Below are positions 8,826 through 18,121 of a DNA stretch of 64,000 nt, piece after piece. The position numbers were made by a program, and so were the translations under genes. The notes beneath the pieces are model-generated. The model did not search any database, was not told the origin of the DNA, and worked only from the letters and a program-made list of their open reading frames with translations. The DNA comes from a virus: the IMG/VR virus record IMGVR_UViG_3300035034_001216, positions 1 to 64,000 of that record. One strand, written 5' to 3'. Numbering within the stretch: position 1 is the stretch's first letter; each line of letters opens with the position of its first letter.

Positions 8826-9387
8826 TCAGGATGTAAGTATAACAGATATATATGATTATTATTGTCATATGTATTTTAAAGAAAAGTTTATAAAAAAGAA
8901 TGGTGAAGTATCTAAGAAATCAATAGTACATAAAGACAGTAAGTATAATATACCTATAACTGTCTACAATACCATTTTAAAGGACTTTCACCTAATGATG
9001 TGTGAAAGTATATTAAAAGGAAAAGATTTTACCTTATTCGAACGCTTAGGCATTATTGGGATAAGGAAGAATAAGATTAGTATTAAAGTTAATGAAAAAG
9101 GTGAGGTTCTAACTAATGCTGCTATTGATTTTAAATCCACTCTAGAATTGTGGGATCAGAATAAAGAAGCAAAGGAAAAGAAAACATTAGTAAGACACAT
9201 TAACAATCATACTCAAAAATATGTTCATAGATGGTATTGGAATAAAGGAGATGCTAATTTTAGAAATAAAACTGCATATTCATTTATACCATCAAGAGCT
9301 AATAAAAGATTACTTGCTAAGATATTAAAAGATGAAGATAGTGACGTAGATTTTTATACAAGATTTAACCGAAGAAAAAAGTTTTAA
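8800..9387 (+). CDS. IHF/HU-subunit-like protein of the crAss tail module
   Basis: The 195-residue, very basic product overlaps the preceding gene by 26 bases. Its central part (about residues 45-95) contains a helix pair followed by FTLFERLGIIGIRK, a pattern like the body of HU/IHF proteins where GxF/LGxxxI leads into the beta arms. Crassvirales typically encode an IHF-subunit-like protein between their tail genes, so position supports the call. The C-terminal 80 residues are rich in Lys, Arg, Trp and Tyr and could bind DNA or the capsid. It could alternatively be a DNA-binding virion protein of another fold. Confidence 0.5.
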   Translation: MRETQWKYNQDVSITDIYDYYCHMYFKEKFIKKNGEVSKKSIVHKDSKYNIPITVYNTILKDFHLMMCESILKGKDFTLFERLGIIGIRKNKISIKVNEKGEVLTNAAIDFKSTLELWDQNKEAKEKKTLVRHINNHTQKYVHRWYWNKGDANFRNKTAYSFIPSRANKRLLAKILKDEDSDVDFYTRFNRRKKF

Positions 9388-9389
9388 TT

Positions 9390-10112
9390 ATGTTAAACGG
9401 AAATTATTTATCAATGGAGTTTATAGTTGAAAGGCTATTTAGAAACTCTATTATATTTCAAAAATCTAATGCTAGTGAATATGACCTTGCTGAATATATC
9501 GGTGAGGCATTGTTGCTTATAGGAGCTAAGCCTCAGTTTCAAGACAACTTCGCTAAAGTAACTATCAACTCTTATAGAGGTAAACTTCCTTGCAGTCCTA
9601 CAAGTATAGAAGCAATACGTATGTTTGATTCAGGAGAAGGTCTTAGAACCTCTACCAATGATTTCTCTGGTTCACCTAATAAGGTATCAGGTCAAGACAC
9701 ATATCTTGGCATACATGAGTATACTATTAAAGGACAGATCCTTCACATAGATACATTAAAACAAGGAGAAGTTGAAGTTAAGTTTCAATCGTTAGTAACT
9801 GACGACAATGGTTATCCTATGATTCCTGACAACGAACGTTATGCTAAAGCTATAGAAGCTTATGTTAAGTACATGGTATATAGACCTATGTGGGAGATAG
9901 GAGAGATTAGAGATAGAGTCTATTTAGCGGCGGAACAAGATTGGTTATTCTATGTTACCTCTGCTAAAACAGGTGCTCTTATGCCTAATGTAGATGGTAT
10001 GGAATCTATAAAAAATTCTATGGTTAAACTATTAAGAGACTTTAACACAAGAAGTAATACAGGTCGTGGTGTGGGTCAATCAGAGCAACGTAAAGGATAT
10101 AATATTAAGTAA
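9390..10112 (+). CDS. Ring/tail-tube adaptor protein (P22 gp4/T7 gp11-like)
   Basis: The 240-residue protein shows the layout of podoviral adaptor or tail-tubular proteins. Helices at the N-terminus (SEYDLAEYIGEALLLIGA) are followed by beta strands (YTIKGQILHID, then VEVKFQSLVTDDNGYPMIP) and a helical tail starting NERYAKAIEAYVKYMVYRP. The strand-turn phrase with DDxGxPxIPD before an Ala/Tyr-rich helix is, in my experience, typical of this family. Its TAA stop overlaps the ATG of the muzzle gene, indicating translational coupling with its structural neighbour. It would form a ring between portal and muzzle. Function is well supported by context. Confidence 0.7.
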   Translation: MLNGNYLSMEFIVERLFRNSIIFQKSNASEYDLAEYIGEALLLIGAKPQFQDNFAKVTINSYRGKLPCSPTSIEAIRMFDSGEGLRTSTNDFSGSPNKVSGQDTYLGIHEYTIKGQILHIDTLKQGEVEVKFQSLVTDDNGYPMIPDNERYAKAIEAYVKYMVYRPMWEIGEIRDRVYLAAEQDWLFYVTSAKTGALMPNVDGMESIKNSMVKLLRDFNTRSNTGRGVGQSEQRKGYNIK

Positions 10113-13100
10113 TGGCAAAAGATACTCAAGTAAACACATGGGAAGGTGGAATGAATAAGGACATAGCTCCTCATAAGATGCCACCTAATACATACTTTGA
10201 ACTTAGAGAAGGTAAGGTAATTACATCTGAACAAGGTAATAGTTATGGTATATCTCCAGTCAAAGGTAATAAGAAAGTCTTTGGTATTCCGAGGATCCCA
10301 GCAACATTTATACTAGGACAAACTGAACAAGAGTTTGCTACTGTCTCAGTAATATTTGTAGATTCAAATGGTGTTACACAATTTGTTATTGCATTTCAGT
10401 TACCAGAACAACCTTTAGAATCATTATATTTAGCTCTACTTGAACAGACACCTATCTCAGATGGTATAGCAGATGGTTCATTAAGTATTCAATATTCTGA
10501 AGATTATAATACTATATATATAACATTAAATAATGAAGACCCTGTCAACCAAGTTACTGTTCAAACAGGAGGTACTGTTACAGTTATAAGTCAAGAACCT
10601 CATTCACCTGAGATTATAGGTGGTGGTGATTTCAATGATGACTTTGTTATTTTTACTACATCTGAAAATACATGGGGACAAATATGGTTAGCTCTATATG
10701 ATGAAACTAGTGAGACTATAACTAATGTAGACGGTGACGGTAATTTACTATTAGATCAAAGTACTCTTAAATACAATGGTCCTTTAAACTTATCTAAAAA
10801 TACTCCTATAAGAAGAGTTAAGTCTGTTATAGAAGTTCCTAATGAGTATGGCTCTATCTATTGGACTGATGCTTTAAATCCCATTAGAGTATTAAATCTT
10901 TATGATGATAAGTCTTTAAATATTCCTATAGGTCAGTTATCATTACAGACTAGTACTACTTTTGGTAATCTACAGATTAATAAAATATTATCTACTGGAA
11001 CTTTACCATCAGGATCTACTGTACAATTTACTTATAGACTTGTATCAGAATCAGGAGCGAAAACTCAATACGCACCTTTAACAGGATTAGTTCCTTTAAC
11101 TGATAGTAATTCTTATCAAATTGGTGATGAATACGAAGGTACAACTCAAGATGAAAATACTCTTGTTAATAAATCAGTAAGTCTTGATATATCTAATCTT
11201 GACACTAGTTATTCAAGAATAGATATAGCAGCAGTAGTATATAGATTCCAAGGTATACCTGAAGTATTTTTAGATGTAGATATAGCTATTCCTGGTAATA
11301 GTAATATTAATTATACATTTACAGGAAACAACAGTTCTAATATAGATGTATTAGAACTTAATAATAGTTCAGCTCAAATAGTATCTGCAAATGATTTGGC
11401 AGTTAAAGATAATAGATTAATAGCATTTGGTATTAAAACAAGACCTGATGATTTAGATTTTGAAACTAGAGCTTTATCTTTCAGAAGAGCTACTACTGGT
11501 GAATTTACTAATGAATGGGTTAGTAGTGTATACAATAATATATCACAAGAAGGTATAGGTACATTTGATTATACTTCATTAAACAATGGTACATTAGATA
11601 TGCCATCAGAAACTTCGGATTGTATTAATCCATCATGGATTACTAAAAAAGATAATCTAATAGGAGGCTTTAATGATGAAGGTACTGTTAACTTTTCTGA
11701 TGAAGGTATACAATGCTTTAATCCATTTAATTCTGTTCAAGGAGGATGGGGACCTAATATAAGCTTCAATTTAATAGGTGCAGAATTAATAGCATTCCCT
11801 ACTCTTAATAGTTTTAATAATAATCCTGGAACTTTTAATGGAGAATTAGAATTGCATGAAAATGAAATTGTTAATTTTTCAGGGGAAATAGCTAATTTTA
11901 AATCACCAAAAGTATCTGCATATCTTAAAGGATATAAGCGTGGGGAAACTTATAGATTTGGTATTAAATTTTTTGATAAATATGGAGTACCATATCCTGT
12001 TAAATGGATATGTGATTATAGATTTCCAGATCAATTTAATAGGGGTGATTTAGACGAAGTACAATTTAGAACTAGACTTTTATATAGTCCTGGAAATGAA
12101 ACGGTAGTAACACCAAATACATTTGATATTACAAATAATGATTTTTCTAACCAAAAATCTAATTTAGAATCATTTGGTATTAAATTTGAAATAAACAATT
12201 TAGATCAAATACGAGATAAAATTTCAGGCTTTACAATAGTTAGAGCCGAGAGGGATATTAATGATAGATCAATATTAGCAAGTGGGTTATTAAACCCTTC
12301 TGTAGAAAGAGATGGATTTAATGGTGATAAGGATATAATAGTACCTACCAGTCCTGACTTAACAACTTTATATGCAATGGATGGAGGAGGAAGTGATCCT
12401 ATTACTATTAATAAAAGAAATCTTAATTTCACAACACCATTATCTCATAATTTAAATGAAGATATTAATTATTCTGAAGGTGATTATCTAGTAGTTACCA
12501 ATCGTATTAGTTCGTTATTAACGGCTTCAGATGATACAGATGGCTTTACATTACAGACAAGTACGTTATATGGATTTTCTACTAATAGTATATCTGCATA
12601 TCAAATATTACCTTTAAGAAAATCTAGATTCAAATCATTTGATGATGTTTCTACTTTTAATCCTAATACATCCTCTCCTAGTAATCATATAATATTTCCT
12701 AATAAAAATGAATTACCATTACCACAAACAACTAGTGGTTCAGGTAACGTAGGGTATGTAGCCAATATTTTAGGATATGGAATGACAGCTGCTGATGAAG
12801 TTTTCAGAGTTACTTATAATTCAACTACAAATAAACATTGGTTAAATATTGATGATGATGAAGATGGTTTAGTAGTATCTAATGAACTTAACGCTGATAG
12901 AGGTTTATATTTCGCAGAATATTGCAGAGATATATACGATACCCAATATGGGGGGTACACTTATCAATCTAGACAAAACAATACTTCTTACATAGATTGT
13001 AGTTCTTTTGTAAATGCAAATAAAGATCAAGTTGAAGTTAAAGTATTTGGAGGGGATACAACAGTACATGCATGGGATGTTTATTGGGGTGCTTTCAATT

Positions 13101-14443
13101 ATATTAAATTTGACGCAAGTCAAGAAGTATGTCATGGCGTAAAACTCATATTACCAATAGAGTCTTCTTACAACTTAGAATATAGATCTGAAGCAAGAGC
13201 TATTTATGATTATGACGATCATAGAAATGCTCAAAATAATCCCTATGGATTGGGAAGAGGTATTGATCCTATAAAGTTTTCCCTGATAGAAGATTATAAT
13301 TACAATAACGCATATGCTCAATCTAATATAATTAATCAATCAATTGCTAAAAGCACTATTAGTAAAACAACTAATAATCTTCCATCTTCTATATGGGCAT
13401 CAGAACCTAAAATACTAGGAGAAGTAGTAGACTCATGGAGAACTTTCTTACCTAATAACTTATATGATCTAGATGCTATTTACGGCCCTATTAACAGAGC
13501 TGAAATACTTCAGAATAACATTATAACTATACAGGATGAAGCTGTGGCTATAGTACCTATAAATGAACGTGTGATGATTAATGATGAAACTTCTACAGCA
13601 CTTACATTAGGTACAGGAGATGTTATAGGGAGACATAATTATATAACTACTACATCAGGATCTAAACAGCCATTTTCAGTTGTACAATCTGATCGTGGTA
13701 TATATTATTTTGATACTCGTAATAAAAAACTTAATAGAATTAATCAGGGTAAAGAACCGTTGTCTGTATTCAAAGGCATGGACTCATACTTTAGAGATGC
13801 TGTATCTGATTCTTTAATTATAAACGAATTCAATCCTCTCAATAATATAGGTATCGTTTCTGAAATAGATAGGGAAACTGATAGAGTACATATTTCATTG
13901 CTTGGAATTAATAAGGAGGAAGTATTATTAAACGGTGAGACAGTAGTCTTTAATGAAAGGTCTGATACGTTTGAGTATCTATCTAAACATGCTCCTAGAT
14001 TAATTCTCTCCAATAGTTCTATATTGATTAGCCCTGATCCTTCAGATTTATCACAAGGATACCTTGAAAATAAAGGTGCTTATTCTCAGTACTATGAGAA
14101 TGTTGATTTAGATAATCCTTATAAGACAGAGATGTATTTTTACATTAACAAAAATGCTCCTTTGTCTAAAACATTTAATAATATTCAATACCACTTAGAA
14201 GGTAATGATAATATTACAAGAATTAATGTAAATACTATTGATCAAAGTTCTGATAATAATGTTGATATAAGAAAAAGATTTAGAATATATAGACATACTA
14301 TTGGTAGAAACCAAGGAACTAAAGAACGTATGATGGGTCCGTGGGCCTTGGTACGACTACAAGCTGATAATACTTTTAGAGAATATTTTCTACTCCATGA
14401 TGTAGTTTCTTACTTCGATATTTACAATCTTGGAGCACAATAA
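10112..14443 (+). CDS. Muzzle / stabilisation protein of a crAss-like tail
   Basis: The 1,443-residue product is almost wholly beta-rich and begins with the sequence style of crAss/P22-type stabilisation proteins: WEGGMNKDIAPHKMPPNTYF, then a GNSYGISPVKGN segment. In crAss-like phages the equivalent protein of similar length forms the muzzle at the end of the short tail, with propeller-like beta domains. Many repeated strand-turn units with Asn, Asp, Gly and Tyr run to the C-terminus. No catalytic motif was seen. It directly follows the adaptor gene and is followed by internal virion proteins, exactly the expected order. Confidence is high for the role and moderate for domain details. Confidence 0.8.
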   Translation: MAKDTQVNTWEGGMNKDIAPHKMPPNTYFELREGKVITSEQGNSYGISPVKGNKKVFGIPRIPATFILGQTEQEFATVSVIFVDSNGVTQFVIAFQLPEQPLESLYLALLEQTPISDGIADGSLSIQYSEDYNTIYITLNNEDPVNQVTVQTGGTVTVISQEPHSPEIIGGGDFNDDFVIFTTSENTWGQIWLALYDETSETITNVDGDGNLLLDQSTLKYNGPLNLSKNTPIRRVKSVIEVPNEYGSIYWTDALNPIRVLNLYDDKSLNIPIGQLSLQTSTTFGNLQINKILSTGTLPSGSTVQFTYRLVSESGAKTQYAPLTGLVPLTDSNSYQIGDEYEGTTQDENTLVNKSVSLDISNLDTSYSRIDIAAVVYRFQGIPEVFLDVDIAIPGNSNINYTFTGNNSSNIDVLELNNSSAQIVSANDLAVKDNRLIAFGIKTRPDDLDFETRALSFRRATTGEFTNEWVSSVYNNISQEGIGTFDYTSLNNGTLDMPSETSDCINPSWITKKDNLIGGFNDEGTVNFSDEGIQCFNPFNSVQGGWGPNISFNLIGAELIAFPTLNSFNNNPGTFNGELELHENEIVNFSGEIANFKSPKVSAYLKGYKRGETYRFGIKFFDKYGVPYPVKWICDYRFPDQFNRGDLDEVQFRTRLLYSPGNETVVTPNTFDITNNDFSNQKSNLESFGIKFEINNLDQIRDKISGFTIVRAERDINDRSILASGLLNPSVERDGFNGDKDIIVPTSPDLTTLYAMDGGGSDPITINKRNLNFTTPLSHNLNEDINYSEGDYLVVTNRISSLLTASDDTDGFTLQTSTLYGFSTNSISAYQILPLRKSRFKSFDDVSTFNPNTSSPSNHIIFPNKNELPLPQTTSGSGNVGYVANILGYGMTAADEVFRVTYNSTTNKHWLNIDDDEDGLVVSNELNADRGLYFAEYCRDIYDTQYGGYTYQSRQNNTSYIDCSSFVNANKDQVEVKVFGGDTTVHAWDVYWGAFNYIKFDASQEVCHGVKLILPIESSYNLEYRSEARAIYDYDDHRNAQNNPYGLGRGIDPIKFSLIEDYNYNNAYAQSNIINQSIAKSTISKTTNNLPSSIWASEPKILGEVVDSWRTFLPNNLYDLDAIYGPINRAEILQNNIITIQDEAVAIVPINERVMINDETSTALTLGTGDVIGRHNYITTTSGSKQPFSVVQSDRGIYYFDTRNKKLNRINQGKEPLSVFKGMDSYFRDAVSDSLIINEFNPLNNIGIVSEIDRETDRVHISLLGINKEEVLLNGETVVFNERSDTFEYLSKHAPRLILSNSSILISPDPSDLSQGYLENKGAYSQYYENVDLDNPYKTEMYFYINKNAPLSKTFNNIQYHLEGNDNITRINVNTIDQSSDNNVDIRKRFRIYRHTIGRNQGTKERMMGPWALVRLQADNTFREYFLLHDVVSYFDIYNLGAQ

Positions 14444-14511
14444 CTTTAAAGTTTATATTAAAATATTTGGAAATATAAAAAATAATTTGTTAATTTAATA
14501 AAATACTAACT
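14444..14511 (+). promoter_or_regulatory. AT-rich gap, candidate promoter for the cargo genes
   Basis: This 68-base gap is unusually long for the left block, where genes mostly abut or overlap. It is almost pure A/T and contains ATTTGG and TAATTTG, which recall the TTTG and TAnnTTTG boxes of Bacteroidota promoters. The spacing and exact boxes do not fit the consensus well. It separates the tail-structure genes from the internal-protein genes, so an extra promoter here would make sense, but this is a weak call. Confidence 0.25.
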
Positions 14512-15720
14512 ATGCCTAATCCTAATGACCCTAGAACATATAGAACAACTAACCAACAATCTCCTATATTAAGTAATAATTTATTTGGTGGAACTCAAAT
14601 GGGTTTCGGTCAAGATTCCGGTGGCCTTAAAAATGCATTAATGCAAGGAGGCGGTGTAGGTGATGGAAGTTTTATGTTTGGTCAACCACCCAAAAACGTA
14701 CAAGGAATAATACCCCCTCTTAATCCATTTTCATCTGGTACTAATAAGATGATGTATAACAAAGCAATACTTGGTGACGGTGTTACTATGGATGAAGCTA
14801 GAGAAGGTGCTATGAAAAGCATGGACTTTGGTGTTTCTCAACAAGCTAACCCCAATCCTCAAATGGGAGATCTAAGTTCTCTCATGGGAGGTGGCGGTCC
14901 TGAGAATGTATTTTCAGATTCTCAGTTTGGAAGTTTTATGAATGATAGAAAATTTGGTGATAAGTCTGAACAAATCTTTGGTCCTAATTCTATGGGTAAA
15001 TTTGGTAATGATGGTAATCCTATACTTGCTAATGAATACAACATGCCTCCTACCGGTGATCCTAAAGGAGGACAAGTGGAAGCACCTAAACCATCACCAT
15101 TAGGTATGTTACCAGCAGTTGGTAATGCTATATCATTAGCTCAAGGATTAATAGAAGGTCCTCAAAAGACTCAACTAGATAGAGTTGATTTTGAAAACGT
15201 AGATTACAATCCTATAATGGCTGCTAACAATTCTGCTATTCAACGTGGAACTAATACTACTAATAAAAACATACGTGGTAATGCAAGGACATTTGGTCAG
15301 TTAAGTGGTGGTATGTCTGCTGCCAATCTTAGAGGCTCTCAAGCACAAGGAGAGAATAATGCTAGACTAGGAGCAATGCAGCGTAATACCAATGCTGAAA
15401 TTAACAATCAAGAGAGTCAAATTAATACAGGCCTTGCTAATCAAGAGACTATGATTAATGAGCAAAACCAAGCTGTTCATCAGAATAGAATGATTGGTGA
15501 TGTAATAGGTATAGGAACTAGTATTGCAGGATTTGGTGCTGATAAAGCAATGATGGCAGCCGACTTTGCTAAAAATAATAACTTTTTAGAAGCGCAGAAA
15601 TATATGTCTCCTATGTTTGCTGCAATGTTTGACGGAAAGAATTTAGGTATGGATACTACATACGCACAAGGTAAGGGTAAACCAATGTATGACCCCTACA
15701 CAGGTAAAAAAATAAATTAA
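14512..15720 (+). CDS. Gly/Asn/Met-rich probable internal virion protein
   Basis: The 402-residue protein has a low-complexity N-terminal half full of Gly, Met, Asn and Pro. A segment with a mild hydrophobic helix (MLPAVGNAISLAQGLIEG) follows, then a Gln/Asn/Ala-rich helical stretch (about residues 240-330) and another hydrophobic segment, VIGIGTSIAGFGADKAMMAA. The arrangement of a Q/N/A-rich helix flanked by membrane-active segments resembles podoviral ejection proteins such as T7 gp14. It lies between the muzzle and the larger cargo genes, as do the smaller cargo proteins of crAss-like phages. Ejection with the genome is inferred. Confidence 0.55.
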   Translation: MPNPNDPRTYRTTNQQSPILSNNLFGGTQMGFGQDSGGLKNALMQGGGVGDGSFMFGQPPKNVQGIIPPLNPFSSGTNKMMYNKAILGDGVTMDEAREGAMKSMDFGVSQQANPNPQMGDLSSLMGGGGPENVFSDSQFGSFMNDRKFGDKSEQIFGPNSMGKFGNDGNPILANEYNMPPTGDPKGGQVEAPKPSPLGMLPAVGNAISLAQGLIEGPQKTQLDRVDFENVDYNPIMAANNSAIQRGTNTTNKNIRGNARTFGQLSGGMSAANLRGSQAQGENNARLGAMQRNTNAEINNQESQINTGLANQETMINEQNQAVHQNRMIGDVIGIGTSIAGFGADKAMMAADFAKNNNFLEAQKYMSPMFAAMFDGKNLGMDTTYAQGKGKPMYDPYTGKKIN

Positions 15721-15721
15721 G

Positions 15722-18121
15722 ATGGCTAAAGTAAATAGATATTTTCAACAAGCACAAGCTCCGTATATTTCACAGTATGCGGATTACAAGCTTCCATACG
15801 AAGCAGTACAGAATGCTGTCATGCAACGTCAAGGAACGTTTGATAAGAATCAGGCTATGCTTGCTAATGCTGCTAATAAGTATGGACAGATTGCATCAAG
15901 AGGAGTGGACGCTGAAGGTAAAGCTAACGCAATAGATAAGTACTTAGGTGACGTAAACGAAACTGTTAATAACAAATACAACGGTGACTTCTCATTAGCT
16001 GCTGGCGATATCTTTGATAAGACTGCTAGGTTTACTGCTGATCCTATGTGGGATAAAATGAGAAGTTCATTGGAAGATGAAAAGGCTTATAAAGCAATGC
16101 AAGATCAAGCTAAACTAAACGGCATAAGTGTATATGAAACATCTAATTTCTCAGGAGAAAAATCTATATTCGCAGAGGATGGTGGATATAATGATGTCAA
16201 TTATGATTATATACCTGACAGTCCTGAAAGATATCAAGGTATATTAAAAGAATTCTTTAACGATTTTGATTCTAGTAAAACAACAGGGCTAAATGTTGAT
16301 GCTTTAAATGAAGCCGCTAAAGGTGGTGAGAATGCATTTGTAGGATATTTAGATAGGGAATATAAAAAGTTTAATGATCCATACTTAAAAGGTGTTATGG
16401 AACAATACAAAAACTTAAACCCTCAAAAATATCAAATATACAAAGATCAAGATGCTCGTAATGGAACAAATTTAGCAGATGGAAAAGCAATTAGTGATAT
16501 TTTAAGTGCGTCTAAAGAATTTGAATTTAATAGAATGACTGGTAAAGCTTTGCAAAATCCTACTGAACCGGAAGATACATTGAAGGACGACTTACCCCCT
16601 TTAGTTGAAATAGTTCCTATTGATTCAAATACTTCTACTATAATAGGACCTTCTAAAGAAAGTCAAGACGGTCATATAGATGAGCTATCAGAATGGAACG
16701 AAGGTAGAGATGCATCTATTACTGCGAACGATAGTATAACTACTGCTGTATATGACGAGATTGATAACTTGGCAGCAAGTGCTCTTGAAGCAGAAGCAGT
16801 TCCCGGTCAACCTCATGTTACAACTCATAACAAAAACTTTCAAAATGCATTAGTAGAAGAAGCCGAAGTTATTGTAGATGGTTTAATGCGTAGTTTAGAA
16901 ACTAGACTAGAGTTTAAAGATAAAAAAGGTAGAGATCTTGCTAGAGAGTTTATATTAAAAAGTTTAAATCCAAATAATGAAACAGATAAAGGATTTTGGA
17001 CAGATGTTCAGCGAGACTTGGGAACGGCTTTTGACTTTGCAGTAGGTCCCACTGATATGCACAGGATTACAACCTTAGTTCAAAACGCAGCTGAAACTCA
17101 ACAAGATAGGTTAAAAAAGTTAAAGGGTTATAATGGCAGTAAAGATGTTTATAAGAATTTAACAATGGCGTTAAATAGAATGACGGAAAACCCGGAACTG
17201 ATAGGTGCTGAAAAATTGGATTTGGGATTTGATCCATATGAAAGACCTATTGGTAAAAACCATGATATGGAACCCCAAACATATGAAGCTATAGAAAGAC
17301 TAGATGATTATAGAAAAAATTATCAAAATTATTATTTACCTGAGCTTCAAAAGAAAAGGAATGATATGAATAAAACAACAAGGCAAACAATAGTGCCTTC
17401 TTCATTATCTCCTGATTTCCAAAACACATTAAAACGTAGTGTTGCTTTATCTAATGCACGAGTATATGATTTCTTAAAAGATTCTGAGTTGTTTAGTAGA
17501 ATTGATGATGACGGCAAGAATGCTATTAGAAATAAGTATGATAAGAACAATATGACAATGGGTAATATTTTTGAATTTGGAACTATAGATCAAAATTATG
17601 GTACTGGTAATTATGAATTATACTTACCTATTCCCACTAAAGCAGACGGTACAAAACTTGCTGATATAGATGAGTTAGATGCTTATGATGGAAAAATTAG
17701 ACTTATTCCTAATAAAGAGTTACAAGGAAAGTTAAGGGAAGTCTTCGATGCAAATGGCGATAAATTTCAAAGGTATGATATTTCCGTAGCTAATAGAAAA
17801 CGAATGGCAGCTTTACTACCAGAGGGTTCTGATTTAACAGTAGGTACTTACATGAGAGATGATGAGGGTGTAGACGCATTTGGCGGTAACAGAGTTTTAA
17901 CTGTAAATAAACCTGATGGAGAACCTCTTACCTTTGAAGATGTAAATAATTTTGCATACCAACAAATAAGTCTTGGTGGAGAAATGAATCCTGATGTTGA
18001 AAGATTGCTTAAAAAAGCTATTGATAGATTTGGTAAAGAAGAACTAAAAAATATACCTATAACTCCTGAATTGGTTGGAAGAATTAAACCATTATTAGAC
18101 TACGCATATGGGAAATATTAA
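15722..18121 (+). CDS. Probable virion cargo protein, largely helical
   Basis: The 799-residue product is mostly charged and helical with long Lys/Glu/Asp/Asn stretches, and I see no catalytic motif. It starts 1 base after the preceding stop and its end overlaps the first giant gene by 14 bases, so it belongs to the cargo operon. The N-terminus (QQAQAPYISQYADYKLPYE) looks like the start of internal proteins in podoviruses, where a repeated Y/P-rich segment precedes helices. A structural or ejected role is the best inference from position; enzymatic activity is not supported. Confidence 0.5.
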   Translation: MAKVNRYFQQAQAPYISQYADYKLPYEAVQNAVMQRQGTFDKNQAMLANAANKYGQIASRGVDAEGKANAIDKYLGDVNETVNNKYNGDFSLAAGDIFDKTARFTADPMWDKMRSSLEDEKAYKAMQDQAKLNGISVYETSNFSGEKSIFAEDGGYNDVNYDYIPDSPERYQGILKEFFNDFDSSKTTGLNVDALNEAAKGGENAFVGYLDREYKKFNDPYLKGVMEQYKNLNPQKYQIYKDQDARNGTNLADGKAISDILSASKEFEFNRMTGKALQNPTEPEDTLKDDLPPLVEIVPIDSNTSTIIGPSKESQDGHIDELSEWNEGRDASITANDSITTAVYDEIDNLAASALEAEAVPGQPHVTTHNKNFQNALVEEAEVIVDGLMRSLETRLEFKDKKGRDLAREFILKSLNPNNETDKGFWTDVQRDLGTAFDFAVGPTDMHRITTLVQNAAETQQDRLKKLKGYNGSKDVYKNLTMALNRMTENPELIGAEKLDLGFDPYERPIGKNHDMEPQTYEAIERLDDYRKNYQNYYLPELQKKRNDMNKTTRQTIVPSSLSPDFQNTLKRSVALSNARVYDFLKDSELFSRIDDDGKNAIRNKYDKNNMTMGNIFEFGTIDQNYGTGNYELYLPIPTKADGTKLADIDELDAYDGKIRLIPNKELQGKLREVFDANGDKFQRYDISVANRKRMAALLPEGSDLTVGTYMRDDEGVDAFGGNRVLTVNKPDGEPLTFEDVNNFAYQQISLGGEMNPDVERLLKKAIDRFGKEELKNIPITPELVGRIKPLLDYAYGKY